Notes: generated by a model from the letters alone, not told the origin. Shown: positions 1 to 14,181, numbered from the stretch's first letter. The stretch: DNA of 64,000 nucleotides from Tetrahymena thermophila SB210 (GCF_000189635.1 NW_002476535.1:310001-374000), one strand, 5' to 3'. Translations and numbers: made by a program.

Positions 1-241
1 TAAAAAATATTCAATTTAGTTTCATTTTTCAAATTTACATTGTATTACTATTCTTTCTTTTATAATTTTTTTTATATTAAATAATGAATTATATATAGCA
101 CAAAATAATTAATTTGTTTTGTTTGAACTAATGAATAAATTCCTTTTAATTTGATTTTTGATTGCAATCCAATCAATGTTTAAGTTTTAATGTATCTTGG
201 TTTTTATTTGATAGGTATATTAAAGAGAAATAAAGAGAAGC

Positions 242-2320
242 ATGTCTTCAACCTTGAAAGAATATGTCTGCAAAGTTGACATAATGCCTGAAAATTTCGT
301 GGTTAACGAAAGCGTAGATTTAGAAAACAAAATAAAGTTTATCCCTATGCATTTCTTGTCAGTTTACAATAAAAATTATAAAAAGAGATATGCTTCTCTA
401 CTAGACCATCAAAAGAACTATATCATAAAGAGAAGATAAACTTTAGAATTGCAAAATGGATATATCTAAGGCTTTACTTCACCAAAGAACTCAACAAAAA
501 GTACTTAGAATTCAGCAATTTCCTCTAAATCAAAGACATTTTCTCATATTTTAGAATCTGATTTTGCTTCATCCACAAAATCAAGTTCTCAAATTCCATC
601 TTTGACTAATGTTATTCAATAAGCTTAAGCTGAAGATACAGAAACTAAATACATGAGAATGCTTTTTGATTTAGGTTTGAGATTGGGTTCACTATATATA
701 GGAGCAGATAATTTTACAGAGCCTAACTAGCCTTTGTCGCCTTTTTCAAGATAAGTACTAGTAGATATTTGCAAATAATATAAAAATGTATCTAAGATAC
801 TCGTTTAAATGATTGACCCATCATTAATAAACTCTAGTTACACTCCTTCTTCAAGCTATCACAGGCCTAGCATGTAGAAAATATGTAAAGATTTGAAGAA
901 AATCAATGACCAAGAGTTTCAGTATGATGAAAACAATTTTAGTGGCCATAAAATAAGTGATGATTTAATGAATGAAGATGAAACTTCTGACGATGACTCA
1001 AAAAATTTATCTCCTTCTAAGAGCAATTTTAGAAGCTTATTACAAATAACTAAATAAAATAGTATTAACACGAATTCTGTAGGCTCTTTAAGTACTATTC
1101 CACTTTCAAATGAGCTTATAGAACAAAACAATAATAAATTTATCAAGTAGAGGTCATTAAATAGTTAGAGTTTAATAAAACATAGAAGTAGTATTAAAAG
1201 AAGATCTACTAAATTATAAGAAAAGTACTTATCTGATTTACAATTATCCCCAAATAGGCAAACAAGCTGTTAGATAGAAATTTATGATATAGAATATGCA
1301 TATGAAAAGAAGCCAAAAAAGTACAAAGGCCTAGCATTTGTAACTCCTTATACTAATATACTTAACATCATACATGTAAATGAAAAAAAGAATGCCTACA
1401 TTGAGAAAGTAGAAATGATTTTACCTGAGAAAGTTGTAATACCCCATGAGCATAGTATTATAGTAGCTCCAGGAGTAGGTGAGTTTAAAATCTTCATATT
1501 AGGAGGAGAGGATTGTATCTAAATGTTGCAATACGATAGCAATAAAGATGGAAAGCTTGTAAAGAAATCTAATATGATTGCCAGTATAGAAAGAAGACAA
1601 TTTGGAATTTGTACCATTGAAAGAGATTCTTAGATATTAGTTGTTTCAGGTATCAGAGATGAGCAATTAACAAATTAATGTGAAATATATGATTTGAATT
1701 CCAATTGTTGGACTAAAATAAGTAATGTGAATGTACCAGTCATTGGATCATCTCTATGTCTTTTTAATAAGAGCTCGGTATATAAATTCGGTGGAGTGGA
1801 TTCCAATGGAAAAATAACAAAAATAATTGAAAAGTATGATATTTATTAAGACATTTGGAAATGCATTCAATACGACATTGATCCTCATGTGACCTAAAAT
1901 ATAAACTTTGCAAAAAACATGCTTTCATATCAAATAAATCATAATTAAATAATAATATTTGGTGGTGAGCTAAATACCCATAACAGCAATTATGCTCAGG
2001 ATGGATCTAAAGTATACTAGCATATTAGGCACCCCTTTTATTCATTAATGCCTTCTAATTCTCCTCCTCCTCCTTAACTAAATAAAAAAATATTCTTCTG
2101 TCATATAGACAAATTAGGTCATCACGAGCTATTTGGAATTGATCAGTATGGTTCAATCCCAGATAATGCAGGTTACATTTTGCCAGGGTAGGTTTGCTTG
2201 TCAGAGAGCGACGTAATTTTCTTTTAAAAGCAGTTGTATAGATAAGACACTGGTAGGTTAATGGGTTTCTCTGTAGAAAAATAAGTAAAAGATATAAGAG
2301 GAAGTGACATTCGTTTCTGA
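242..2320 (+). CDS. Kelch-repeat protein, 692 aa, intronless
   Basis: A single uninterrupted frame runs from ATG 242 to TGA 2318-2320 when TAA and TAG are read as Gln; an in-frame TGA at 209-211 makes 242 the first possible Met. The C-terminal half (about residues 380-610) holds Kelch-type blades: the runs ILGGED, YKFGGVDSNGK and IIIFGGE alternate with EIYDLNSNCW and EKYDIYQDIW, the usual Gly-Gly followed by Tyr...Trp spacing of a beta-propeller. The N-terminal half is low-complexity, rich in Ser, Asn, Lys and Gln, with an acidic patch (NEDETSDDDS) and no recognised domain. No BTB, F-box or other partner domain was seen. Kelch propellers generally bind proteins; the partner here is unknown. 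Neighbours give no clue. The gene is certain; the Kelch call is strong. Confidence 0.88.
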
Positions 2321-5300
2321 ATATTAAAAGATTAACATATTAACAAACAAACAAAAATAAGTTACACTAACAAAGATACATTTGAATACAATAATCATGA
2401 TATATTATAAAAAATACAAAAGAAAAGAATAATAAATTGATTGAATAAATTAGTATTTAATATATATGTAAATTCATTATATTTTTCTAACTAACTAAAT
2501 ATAATTATTAATTCCATTAAATGCTTGCAAATATAGAAGAAATTTATTCACTAAAGACTGGATCTATATATATTCACTCAAGGCTGGGTCTATTATAAAA
2601 TATATATCACTAATTTTTCACATAGATAATTTAATGATATTTTTTTTCTAATTTAAATGTAAGTATTATTTTTGATAGATTTTCTATTTTTATGTGAAAG
2701 AATAATAATAATAAGAAGAATTATGCCAGAACAAGATTCATTGTAATATTTTTATTTTATTATCTGTAATCCAATACCTATATGATAAACTTTGATAAAT
2801 AGAAAACCTTAACAAATTCTTATAAAAAATACAGAATTTCCCTTAAGAATTGAAAATAAAGTAACTTAAAATATATATTTAACTTATTATTATAAAATAA
2901 ATAAATCTAAGTAATCAGTAATTAGCTTTTTCTTTTATAAAGTAGGCGTGAATATTTCAAAAAAAAAAAAAATTTGAGAATTCATGGATAGAAATTAACT
3001 TTTAAAGCCTAATTATAACAAAATAATTAGAATTAAGTAATATTAAATAGAAACTAATATTTTACTTTTTGTTAATAAAAGAGGATGTAAATTTTATGAT
3101 ATTCTTCTTTATTTATCTGAAATTAAATTATGCCCACAAATTACAATTTATTATTTAGGTATAACGAAATTTCTGTTAACTTAAAAGGAATTATAATCAA
3201 TAATTACAAAATATTTTTACTATTCAGCTCCGTTTTTATTAAAAAATAAGAAAAATTATTTCTATTATTAAATTTAGATAACGAAAAAAGTTTGAAGTTA
3301 TAATTTAAGTAAATGATTTATAATTAAATTCAAAAAGCTAAGATAATTAAATGTCTTTAAATTATGAATTTCTGGTGATTTTTCCTGTATTATTCATAAA
3401 TGTAATAATTACATTATTCTCATCAAAATCACACATTTTTCTTTCTCATTTCTTTCTTTGTTTTTTTGTTAGTTTTCATGGTTTTAAATTAAGAATCAGT
3501 TTTTATAAGCAAATTTTAAAATTCACTCAAATTTATTTTTTAATTTACACTTGAAAATAATATTTATTTTTTCTATCTTTATTTTGCTTTATTTCATTGT
3601 ATTTTTGTGTTTACTTTTTGTATTTTATAAAAATGCTTTCATTTTTTCAATTGTTTTTGAATCTAAAAAAATTTAGCATAACTATCTAAAACTAAAAATT
3701 TGTTAAAAAATGGTTAGAATATTTTATAATAAAATTTGAACTTTTTTTGAAGCACAGAGTATTTGTATTGATTAACATTTAGAGAGTAAATAAATACATG
3801 AATTAAATTTGAATTTTTAATTATCAAATATTTTGAGTAGCAAAAGACTAGGTAAGAAGTAGAAAAAAAAATAATTATTTCTATTTTATTGCAAAAAGCT
3901 TGAATTTTGGCAAATTCTGCTTAGAACTAACTAATTTTAAAATAAGCTTTTATGTTAATAAAATAATGAAAAAAAAATACATATGCCTATGACTTATGAT
4001 ATACAACAATTGCTTATTGATTATGGTTAATTAGCAATCAAAATTTAAAAATAAATAAAATTTTTTTCTAACTTTAATTTGAGTTTTCGTGTAAGAGTGC
4101 TTATTTTTAGTAAACGATTGAATTTGAGTGGTAGAGTATCTATAATATTAACATATAGAAGAATTTATTGGATTAGTGAGAAGAAAAATTTAGAAATATC
4201 TTTTTTTTACTTCTATTTTTCTATTATTATATTACTTTGCCTTGTAGAAATGTGCTTAAGGCAATTAGTGTTTTAACTATCTAGTACAAAAATTAAATTT
4301 ATTAATGATAAATTAGTAGACTATTTTTAAAAAAATAAAAAATGTAAATAAAAAATGTGTGTGGTGTTTTTGAAAAATGTTATTAATCAAATTAATAAAT
4401 AATTAAGCTAGTAAAATAAAGAAAGACATACAATATTTAAGAAAATAAATTTGTTTGATATATAAAGGGGATTTTTTATTATAAAAAGGATGAGAACGCT
4501 GGTAATTAATTTGTTAGATAATTATCTAAATATAGTTTATTTTGTCTAAGTCATGATTTTTTTTTATTAAATACTATACTACTTACAATTTGTTTTTATG
4601 ATGAACTGGTGTAATTTAGTTGTTAAATTAGGCTTTATCTATTTTCTGATTTTTGTTTAATTTCTATAGACTTTATGCTATCTATTTTAGCATATTCATA
4701 AATTTATTTTTTTAAGGGAGTCGATTGTATCTATAATTATTTAACTGATTCATTAAGTAATTAATTAGGGTAAAAGAAAATAAAAGAAACAGCATTGAAG
4801 GAATCAGAATCTTATATTAATATATCAAAAATATTTAATTATTGATTTATTCATTAATGCGTCACTTTTTTATTTTATTTCAATACAATCTAAATTTTGT
4901 GAGCGAAATTTTTTTCAAACAAATAATATTCAATTATATTCATTTATTTTAAATTTCCCTCTTTTTGTTCACTCAGTCCGTCAAATTAGCCAATATCATC
5001 AATTACTATTCTATTTCAGACATCAAAGTTTGAATTGTAAATCTCAATAGCATATTTATATTGTTTTCCAATCTGTATAATGAGCTTTAAATCTACATTA
5101 AAGACGATTGCCCGACTTTTAACTGAGAAAAAAACTCAATATGTTTCGCAGAATTATTTTTTTTCTTTTTTGAATTCAAATTATTTTATTATAATCTCTT
5201 TATGGAAAAATTTCCTTGAGATAGAGTTAGGTGAGAATATTCGCAATTCTAGGGTTATTATTAAATCACTAAAGTATTTAGAGTGAGTGAAGGAAATAAA

Positions 5301-5558
5301 TAGTATATGATTAGTAAGAATATTAATAATTAATGGTAGTAATATAGTGTTTAAGAAAGTTAGAAAGTAATTGTTATTTATTTATTTTTTATTTATTATA
5401 TTCGTTAAATTTTAAAACTAATAATTAGTTAGTTGTTATAGGTTTTTAATTAGTAACTAAACATTATATTTAAGTAAGGAAGATCAAAAAGGCTATTTTT
5501 GTAAGCCTCTCTTTCAAAAAGGAAACTAAAAAGCAATATTTTTAATTCAATTTCTACT
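2321..5558. other. AT-rich intergenic stretch, 3.2 kb
   Basis: No gene could be supported on either strand. Short hydrophobic ORFs at 3351-3554, 4079-4276 and 5080-5286 have the skewed Phe/Ile/Leu composition of translated AT-rich DNA. A pair of near-identical 23-bp direct repeats lies at 2545-2593. Confidence 0.6.
2545..2593. repeat. Imperfect direct repeat, two 23-bp units
   Basis: Units at 2545-2567 and 2571-2593 share about 20 of 23 bases; both start TATTCACT and end TCTAT, separated by 3 bp. They lie 225 bp downstream of the Kelch gene stop. No function is evident. Confidence 0.55.
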
Positions 5559-6074
5559 TCAGAACTTTTATGATTAAGCTCCTGTGCGAACTACCCTGTA
5601 ATCTACTTTCTTGTGTCTCATGATCTCAGCAGCTGTGCTCTTTCTTCTGTAATATAGAGAGCTCTTTTCTATACCTTTCAGTTTAGGAGCAGGGAACATA
5701 TTAAGACGATGTTCTTAAGGAATGTTTTAGTTTTCAACAAAGCTCTTTCTGGCCAAAACATACTCTAGTGTGACAGGATATTTTGGAGCAGCTTTAAAAG
5801 ATACATGAGATTTACAGCATTCTTCCTACTTGCTATTTTCTCCCATTCCAGTTTACTTGCTTGAATTGGAAGACCCCACCTAGTAGCAGATTTTTTCAAT
5901 CTTTTTCTCATCAGATATGTTGCTCAAAGATCGGATGATTTGTGGGTCAGCATCTGTAGCGCAATCTTTAGTATTTTTTTGATTTTTAACAATGACAATG
6001 TTTTTATTAGAGCATTGTAGTGATTCTTGTTAGTATTTGTTACTTCTATGTTTTTTGAGTTAAACACAGCCCAT
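5559..6074 (-). CDS. Small protein with MGC dual-acylation N-terminus, 171 aa
   Basis: On the minus strand a frame opens at ATG 6074-6072 and closes at TGA 5561-5559 with Gln-encoding TAA/TAG codons inside. The protein begins MGCVQLKK. Gly2 followed by Cys3 is the classic arrangement for N-myristoylation plus palmitoylation, so I infer attachment to a membrane such as the plasma or ciliary membrane. The rest is basic and polar, with a Cys pair (EECCKS), a run ESLQCSNKN, and a C-terminus containing MRHKKVDYRVVRTGA; no catalytic domain is recognised. Base composition is clearly richer in GC than the flanks, which supports a real gene. A second unrelated MGxC-type small protein occurs at 14182-14607. 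Function unknown. Confidence 0.72.
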
Positions 6075-9000
6075 TTTAATAAGCAATTGATTTTCCTTTA
6101 TTATTGATTGTAGATATTTTTTTTTTGTTATTTTGTTAGTTATTTAATTAATATCTTTGAAATTAGTTTGCTTTTTATTAATTATAGTAGTAGGCCTTTG
6201 CTATTTTTATCAATTTGATGATGGAGATAAAGTTTAATGTAATTAAGAGTTAAGAGTATTTTTTAATTAATTTATGATGTGATGAAATAGAAACCAAATA
6301 GAGGTTTATTTTTTTAGTTTTTATTAACTTTCTTTTTGATTTCTAATTATTATAATCTGGAAACTGCTTGCTCTCACAATTTTTATTTATTTGTTTCTTT
6401 GTTTGATAGCTTGTATGTATGTATTCATACCAATTTAAATAAACAATATTTTTACAAACAAAACCAAAGTAAAAACATAACAATTGCAAATTCAAATTCA
6501 TATTGTTTTTATATTTTAAATATTGCATCGATTTCTTTTTTTTTACCAGAAATCTGTCATAAAAAATGAAAACTGGCTGCTGTTTTATTTTATAAATATA
6601 ATTCATTGTGTAAACATGTTCTCAATTATTTAATAATAAGAACTGGTTGAGATTATTTTAAATTTATGATGACTTACATATAAAAGAAAAATTTAATTTT
6701 AAATGAGTTTTTGAAATATGCATTTATTTCGAGTTAATTCTTTTGTAATTAACACTTTTTCTTCACTTTTTTTGCAACATAAATTCACTATTTTTATCTG
6801 CTTCCCAGCAAGTTTTTTATTTATTTATTTTTATTTTAATGAAAGTTATCCTGAATTAAAGTTGAGGTGGGTATGAGGTGAGAAAAATAAAATTGGAACA
6901 ACAGTTGCTCGTTAAAAAGAAATACTGAGTCGTATGAGATAACATCCATAAATTAAAATTCTAAAATGCTGTATCAATCAAAAGAAAATTAATCTTCATT
7001 TTTAAACACACATTTAATTTTTTCATTGATACCTTATTATAACCTTCCTATACTGGAGATTGATTCTATTTATATAAAAAATTTTTTAAAATTCCCTTCA
7101 AAATACTCAAATAAAATAGTATTACTATCAAATTATATTAAATCTGAATTGCTATTCATATTCTATTTGCAAAACTTTTCTGTTTTATTTATATCTTTGT
7201 TCATTTTTACAAGCTACCCATAGATAGATTGCTTTCTATTTTTTTAAATTGATGATAAATTCTAGATTATTATTACTTGTTATAATACTTTATCAGGTAA
7301 TAGCAAGTAATTTATTTGTGATGCACTACTTATTCTCACTTTCAATAAAGAAATTACATGTTTTATTCTTTTTTAATAAAGCGTTTTATACATACAAAGG
7401 AGGAATCCTTATTTAGGAAATGATATTTTAATATTTATTGCTCATCTCCAAATATTGATATTACCTCAATTAATATACATTAAAGTAGAGACTCTCAAAT
7501 CTATAATTTTATTAGTCATGTGAGAGTTTTAAATTTTGAATGCTCGAAGTTAATCACCAAACAAAACCAATATACAACTTTTCTATTTTATATTTTGCAA
7601 AAAAAGTGCATTCATGCATTTATTTTAAAATTACGGTAAAAATCAACCTAAAAACTCAACATTATAATGTCTATAATTTGTGAAGCTTAATTTAATGATT
7701 CGCCAAATTATTACCAATTTAAATAAAATTTCATCCATTCAAATTCGAAAAAAAATTAAAAAATTATTTCGAGAAATTTATTTTTAATATTTATCAATTT
7801 AAATTGGATATAATTAAATATTTAAATATGTATAATTGAGCCAAAATTTAAAAAAGATACTTATAAATATTAACTCATAAAATTGTGAAAGAAAATAGTT
7901 TATTTTGTTTTTAATTTCAAAAGATAAAAATTGCTTTAATTAAAAATAATTTGTTAGATTAAGAGTAAGTTATAAATTTTATTCGATAATAAGCATTATC
8001 CATTTTTATTTCTTGCTATTTTATAAAAACAGAGCTAAAATCTATGATGTATTTTGTTTTAAAATATTCAATTTTTTCAAAATTATTTGGTATTATTAGT
8101 TATATCACTTCAAATTGAAAGTAAAAATAAGACTAAACAAAATAAAAAAAGTAGCTAATCATTTCAATAATAATAAATTATTTTAAACCAAATAAAATTG
8201 ATTGAAATATAAAAAAAACATAATCAAACTTTATTTTTCTATTAATTTACTCCGTCAAAAATGTTACTATTTTATATTTTTTGCCTGAATCAAGGCTTTT
8301 TTAGTTTTCATAACCTTAATTTTTAAAAAAATTGAAGCAATCCTATTTAAAGTATTATTTTGTGGTTTTTTAACGAATTATAGAGAACTAAAGCAATACA
8401 AAATTCAAAAAATAAAACTTTTTAGATCATAAATTACCTTCATACACTTTAAACTCATAAAACAAAATTATTTTTTTACTTTTAATTGATAAATAGTAAC
8501 AATAGAGCATTTATAATTATAAAAGCTCTTCAATACCTAAAAACCATTCAATATTTTAATAAAAAAGTTATTTTATTATTTTTTAAACTAATAAATTGTT
8601 AATTATTATAAATGAACAATTTATTTTAAAACTTTTTCAAATTAAAATATTTAATTTTTTGATATTTAATTGCTAAAATTTTTCAATTTTAAATATTTAT
8701 TCTCTCTTATGATAAATTATTTGTTTTTATTTCATAAATTTAAATTCATTTGTTAAGAATTAATTTAAAAACAATATTTTTTTTAATTAATAAAGTAATT
8801 ATTGTATTTTATTTTCACTCCTAATAGAAGAAATTTTATGACTTAGGTTATTGTTCTCAAACTATCTATTTACACCAAATTAATTTTTTTTTTTGGTTTA
8901 AACTAACTGAAAAAGACTGATGAAAATAATAAATTTATCATCATTTTATGAATAAATATATTTAAAATAATGTAATAAAAAATAACGAAAATAGCAGGGA

Positions 9001-9668
9001 AAGCATAACATATATTTTTATTAATTGTCTTTATAAAACAAAAACGAATATCTATAAAATTAAAATTTTTTCTCAAAACCTTTATAAAATCAATATATGA
9101 ATTATATATTTTTTATTTGATTTTTTAATATTATAAATAATTTTTAAATAATCAAGTAAAATTATTAATTTAAATATAAAAATATTTACTTATTTGATAG
9201 AATGCTTCTGTTTTGTAAAGTAGTTTTATTAAAATGAATTTTTTGTCTTTGATAAATTATATTTTAAAATTAAAAATAAATTTCTTTATATAAAATTTAT
9301 GAAAATATTTTAATTTGACTGCTTTTGTATTAATAATAAAATTAATAATTTTTAAAAATATCTTGAAAGTAAATCATTTTTCTTTTTTTCGTTTTGCATT
9401 TTTTAGTAAAATTAAAATTAATATTTTTTCATTCATTATATAACTCATTCTTAAAATGAATTTAAGTGTTTTTAAAATATTATTAGTTTGATGAATATAG
9501 AAAATTAATTGTTTATTATATTAGTTAGTAGTAAACTTTATATCTATTTTATTACCTTAATTTATTTACTTATTTTATTTGATTTTACTTCAAAAGATTT
9601 AGATAATTATTTATTATTAATAAAAATCAATTCATCTTGTTTTCTACTGAACAAAAAAAATAAAAAAA
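6075..9668. other. AT-rich intergenic stretch, 3.6 kb
   Basis: No supported gene. Overlapping short ORFs on both strands near 6340-6610 mirror each other and look like chance openings. A loose inverted repeat sits around 7270-7312. The last 160 bases before 9669 contain an ORF that runs into the kinase gene in another frame and is leader sequence. Confidence 0.6.
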
Positions 9669-11725
9669 ATGGATTAGGAAGGAGAATAGCAAATTAGTTA
9701 ATAGGATCTTGAAAAATTATTGAATAATAAAGAAGTTGTTAATGGGTATACTTTGTTATAAAATTTAAGTTCAGGCCCTATGGGGAAGGTATATAAGTGC
9801 CAAAAAAATGGAAAATAATATGTAATTAAAATAATAAATTTCGAAAACAGTAAAAGTGCAAAAAGATAGATAGAAGCTCTAAAAAAACTGTAAAATACAA
9901 ATTTTATTGTGAAAATAGTTGATTCTTTTCAAAATGATAATCATTTCTGTTTTGTGACTGAATTCTATGAAGGCCAAAGTCTATTTTCTTTTATAAGATC
10001 GTAGCCAGATAAAAAAATCTAACATTAGCAAGCTTTAGTCATTTTTAGATATATTTTAAGTGGGTTGATTGAACTTCATGAATTAAATATTTTGCATAGA
10101 AACATAAAGGTTGAAAATATAATCTTAACTAATGATTAATCTGTTAAGATTTGTGGATTTGGAATATGTAGAGAGTTAGATACAGATAACATGACTTGGA
10201 GTCTGTGTGGAACACCTAGTTATTTAGCTCCAGAAATTCTATTAGGTATTAATTAGCATTAAATTACTTTTATTTTTAAAGATGGTTTTAAAATATTTAC
10301 TATTGAAACCCTTATTTGATCTATCTATTAAGCTCATTTGTAATATCTTGTAATTATTTAAATATAGGTCAACCGTACAATTATAAGTCTGATATTTGGT
10401 CATTGGGAGTTCTTTTGTTTGCTATGGTGACTGGTTAGCTTCCATTTGGCTCTAATAGTAGTAAAAAAGCAGTGTATTAGAAAGTTAAATAAGCTATTTT
10501 ACCAGTATTTAGTTTCAACAACATTAAAAAAAACTTAAAATACCCAGAAAAGCTGAACTTTGGGGAGCAAAATAAAGATTGGGAGAACCTGTTCCGTTTG
10601 TTTTTTGAAGAAAGACCTTCTAAAAGAATAACTTATGAACAGTTAGTTCAAAATAATTTAATAAGTCCAATGTTAACAGCAGAATTGCCTAACATTTTTA
10701 ATAGAAAATTCGATTAATTAGAAGAAATGCTCTCTAGTGTGTAGCATAGTTACCAGTCTTAATCAGAATTTGAGTAAGATTAGGATGCTTCTGTTTATTC
10801 TGAAAACTAATAGATAGATTAATGTGATATGCAGGCAATGCTGTAGAGTAAAATGCTAGCTAGCAAAATAGTTTTTGAAAATCTAAATTAAAATTTCAAT
10901 GAGCATGTTAAAGTCTTTAACTTTGAGATTTACAGATACCAAACTCTAGTTGACTCTTACTACTATTTTAAATAGGTCAAATTCTAAAATGCTCTTACTG
11001 CTAATTAGATTCTCCTCTTCTCTTACTTTTTAATAAAGTAAATTTTATATTTCTCGTTATGGCTAGAATATATTCTTACTAAGAAGATTAATGCTTTTAA
11101 GCTTTCTAATTTCGAGGCATTCACTCAGACAAAAACATCTGCAGAAATGTTAAGTTAAATTTCTTCTGATTGCAGGAAATTCGAAGAAGAATTTGAGTCT
11201 TCTTATAACAAAGTTAAAGAAGTAAATGCTGACAGCAAATTACCTGAAGAAGTCGCATCAGCAATATTAGATTATAATTTTATAGATTTTAATAACACAG
11301 AGTATTCAAAAATACCAGATTTTTATAAATTGCCATACAGAGCAGTTTTAATGGATTGCTTTTAAAAATTATATATTAAAGCAAATCGATTTTTATCCTT
11401 TTAGGAAAAAATAGATGATAAATTAATTGAGTTAAAAAATGATAGAGATAAGAAAAGAGAATTCTCTATTTAACAAGGTTAACAGCTATTAAGATTTTCG
11501 CTTAGAATTTTAGTTTGTGCTCTAATAACTAGAGTATTTAAAGATCAGAAATGCATATTGAGTGAAATAAGATGTGTTAAGAACAACACATTTGACTTTG
11601 GCTTGTTTTTAAATTCTTTGACTATAGCTACATAAAGACAAACAAATTAATCCATTAATGATTTATTTAAAGCTTATTTCCCTTAATTCAACCTTTCAGA
11701 AATTCAAAAATAAAAGTTTATTTGA
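9669..11725 (+). CDS. Protein pseudokinase (HRN and GFG), 644 aa
   Basis: Two exons, 9669-10245 and 10368-11725, around a 122-nt GT...AG intron give an in-frame 644-residue protein. Residues about 27-290 form a protein-kinase fold: a glycine loop SSGPMGKVY, Lys54 in YVIK, a helix-C Glu69, the HRD-equivalent loop, SLCGTPSYLAPE and SDIWSLG. The intron falls inside APEILLG. Two invariant catalytic residues are changed: the loop reads HRNIKVEN, with Asn145 for Asp, and the DFG motif reads CGFG, with Gly163 for Asp. Loss of both the catalytic base and the Mg-binding Asp predicts no normal phosphotransfer, although Lys54, Glu69 and Asn150 survive. The C-terminal 350 residues resemble no domain I know. 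I infer a scaffold or regulatory role; the overall shape is like ATG1/CAMK-type kinases, but subfamily is uncertain. Confidence 0.9.
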
Positions 11726-14181
11726 TTTTTGATATTAATAATTAATAATAAATTATATTTAAATATTTTTTATTTATTCTATTTGTAAAATTGTAACTTT
11801 ATACCCTACATTTTATAACATCAATAAAATGTAATTTATCAATAAGAAATGGTAACTTTGTGAATAAAAGTAGTTTTTCCCTTAAAAGTTCAGTGATAAT
11901 TTAAAACTCATTTATTAAGCAGACTTGTAAATTTAATTAGCACTTTAATGATTTAAAATGTTTTTAAATTGATTAAATTTTGATAAAAATCAAAATAATC
12001 AGTTTTAAATTTTTAAAATTTCCTATGATTTATTTAATAAATTTTATGCTGATTTTAAAAATTCTCATTTTTTTTAGATTTTTCAGTGAACTTTTAGCAA
12101 TAAAATATTATGTGTATTCTCATTAATATAGCCCACTTTCAAAAATAGTTTTTGTTATTAAATTGACCATAAAAAATTGACCAATTCCTTATTTTTATTT
12201 AGAGAATAATGGCATTAATATTTAGAATATATGGTATTTGATTTAATTAATAATGAGAAATTAAAAGATGCTTGAATATTAGGAAATTAAAATTTAAAAT
12301 ATGATATGATAATCACTTGAATATATTAATTTATGAAAAAGTACAAAAAAATTAGCTTTTATTTATTAGAAAATTCAATATCTTCAAGTTTAAACAAGCT
12401 AATTACTTATTTTAAAAAATTAGTCCATTAGGTAGAGTCATTTAATATTGTGGTCAGAATTATACTTTTTTAAGAAATTCAGTAATATAACTCGAAAAAT
12501 ACAAATTAGAAATAGCATATTTCTTACTGTAATTTATAAAAGTAAAAATAAACACAATAATTAAATTACACTGGCGTCGCTGTTCTATGACATATTTTTC
12601 AAAAAAATTTATTTATTTATCAAAATACAAAAGTTTGTAATGATTAACTAAAAATTTTAATATGGCTGAAACTAATTAATAATTAAATGTAAATAATATT
12701 TCAAATAAATAATTTTAAAAATAACATCTTGTATTTTTTATTTTAACATGAATTTACTTATAAAAGGGAGATAAAACCCAATAATAGATATTTTAGTTAA
12801 GGTTATTAGAGATAAGATATTTTTTGATTTAAGAAATTTTAATAATTTATAATTATAATTTGTAAAAATTCTTAAAAATTGATTGTAGTATTATCTTGTA
12901 AAATTATATTAGAAATTAGAAAATAAAATTACGATAACAAAAATTAAGGCTAATATTTTGTAATCAAGTATGAATGCGAGCAAATTATTTTATTACTAAA
13001 AAGTGAGCAAAATATTTAATTATAAAAATGAAATTCGTTAAGTATAAAATGGTGATAAATTTAGCTAAATGATTGGGTAATCAGTGAATTTATTTGAGAA
13101 AAGGTATTTTTTTAGACAGTTACTCAAACTAGAACTCAAATATACTTTGCTTGAGATATTAATAATAATCTTAATAAGAATATAAGAATAAAAGAATTTA
13201 GTTTACACTTTTTGTAAAATTTATTCTAAAAACAAAAAATATAGTATGAGGTTAATTGAAAAACAATCAAATAATAATGATAATAAAATAATTAAATAAA
13301 AACTATAAAGTTATTTATATAGTATCTCAAAACATCAGATCCACTTAATCTATGCGTAAATATAAAACATTAACAATTTTTTTCAATTTTTTCATTATAA
13401 ATAGACGAGATTTTGATAAGTAGATTAATTATCTTAAATTTTTGACTACTTCAATGTAACTAAAACAAAACAAAAAAAAATGATGCAGAAAACTTAACTT
13501 CCATTCAAAATATAAAATTGATAGGTATTTATCAATAAATTAATATCTGAGTAAATAATCTAATTGAGAAATGCACATTTATTTCAAATACCACAAAATA
13601 TCTCATGTATAAAAAGGTGGAATGCAATTTTTTGATTTTATACAAATAATTAATTTTGTATAAAAAAATACTACTAAAGAAAGAAAGAAATATATACATA
13701 TATATATACATACATATATTTTGTTAATTTTAGATTAATAATTTAAGAATGGATAGATTAATGAAGGAGTTTTTGTGTGATTAAGAATGATAAGATTAGA
13801 AATTTTTTCAAGTTTTTACTTTTTTTTATTAAAAAACTTGTAAGAGTGCATTTAGCGTGGCTTTTATCAACAATTTATTTATTTATGATTATTTTATTTA
13901 TAGAAAATAATCTTGTGTATTTTAGCTTAAAAAGTGCTCATTTACAATAATTAAGGAGGCGTAAATAATTTACTTAGTGTTTATTTAGAATTTTGAAATT
14001 ATAAAAATAAGATTTTTCTATATATGTGAAAATTTTGTTAACTATTTTCAAAGGAGTAAGAATTGTTTCAAATTCTATTTATTGTAAACACTCTTTAAAG
14101 TAGCATCGTAAATGTTTGAGCTAAGGCTAATCAATATGAGTGAATTTGGATAATCATAGATAGATATATTTATAACTAAAT
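11726..14181. other. AT-rich intergenic stretch, 2.5 kb
   Basis: No gene could be supported. It holds a TA/CATA microsatellite at 13691-13719 and many homopolymer runs. Confidence 0.6.
13691..13719. repeat. TA/CA dinucleotide-type microsatellite
   Basis: Alternating TATA and CATA units directly visible; intergenic. Confidence 0.7.

Noticed and set aside
5080-5286. 68-codon plus-strand ORF ending at TGA
   Set aside because: Starts plausibly (MSFKSTLKTIARLLTEKK) but has no reassigned Gln codon, Phe/Ile-rich remainder and no recognisable domain; left out as unsupported.
6336-6606. Overlapping ORFs on both strands
   Set aside because: Mirror-image openings in AT-rich DNA with noncoding composition; no start context or family.
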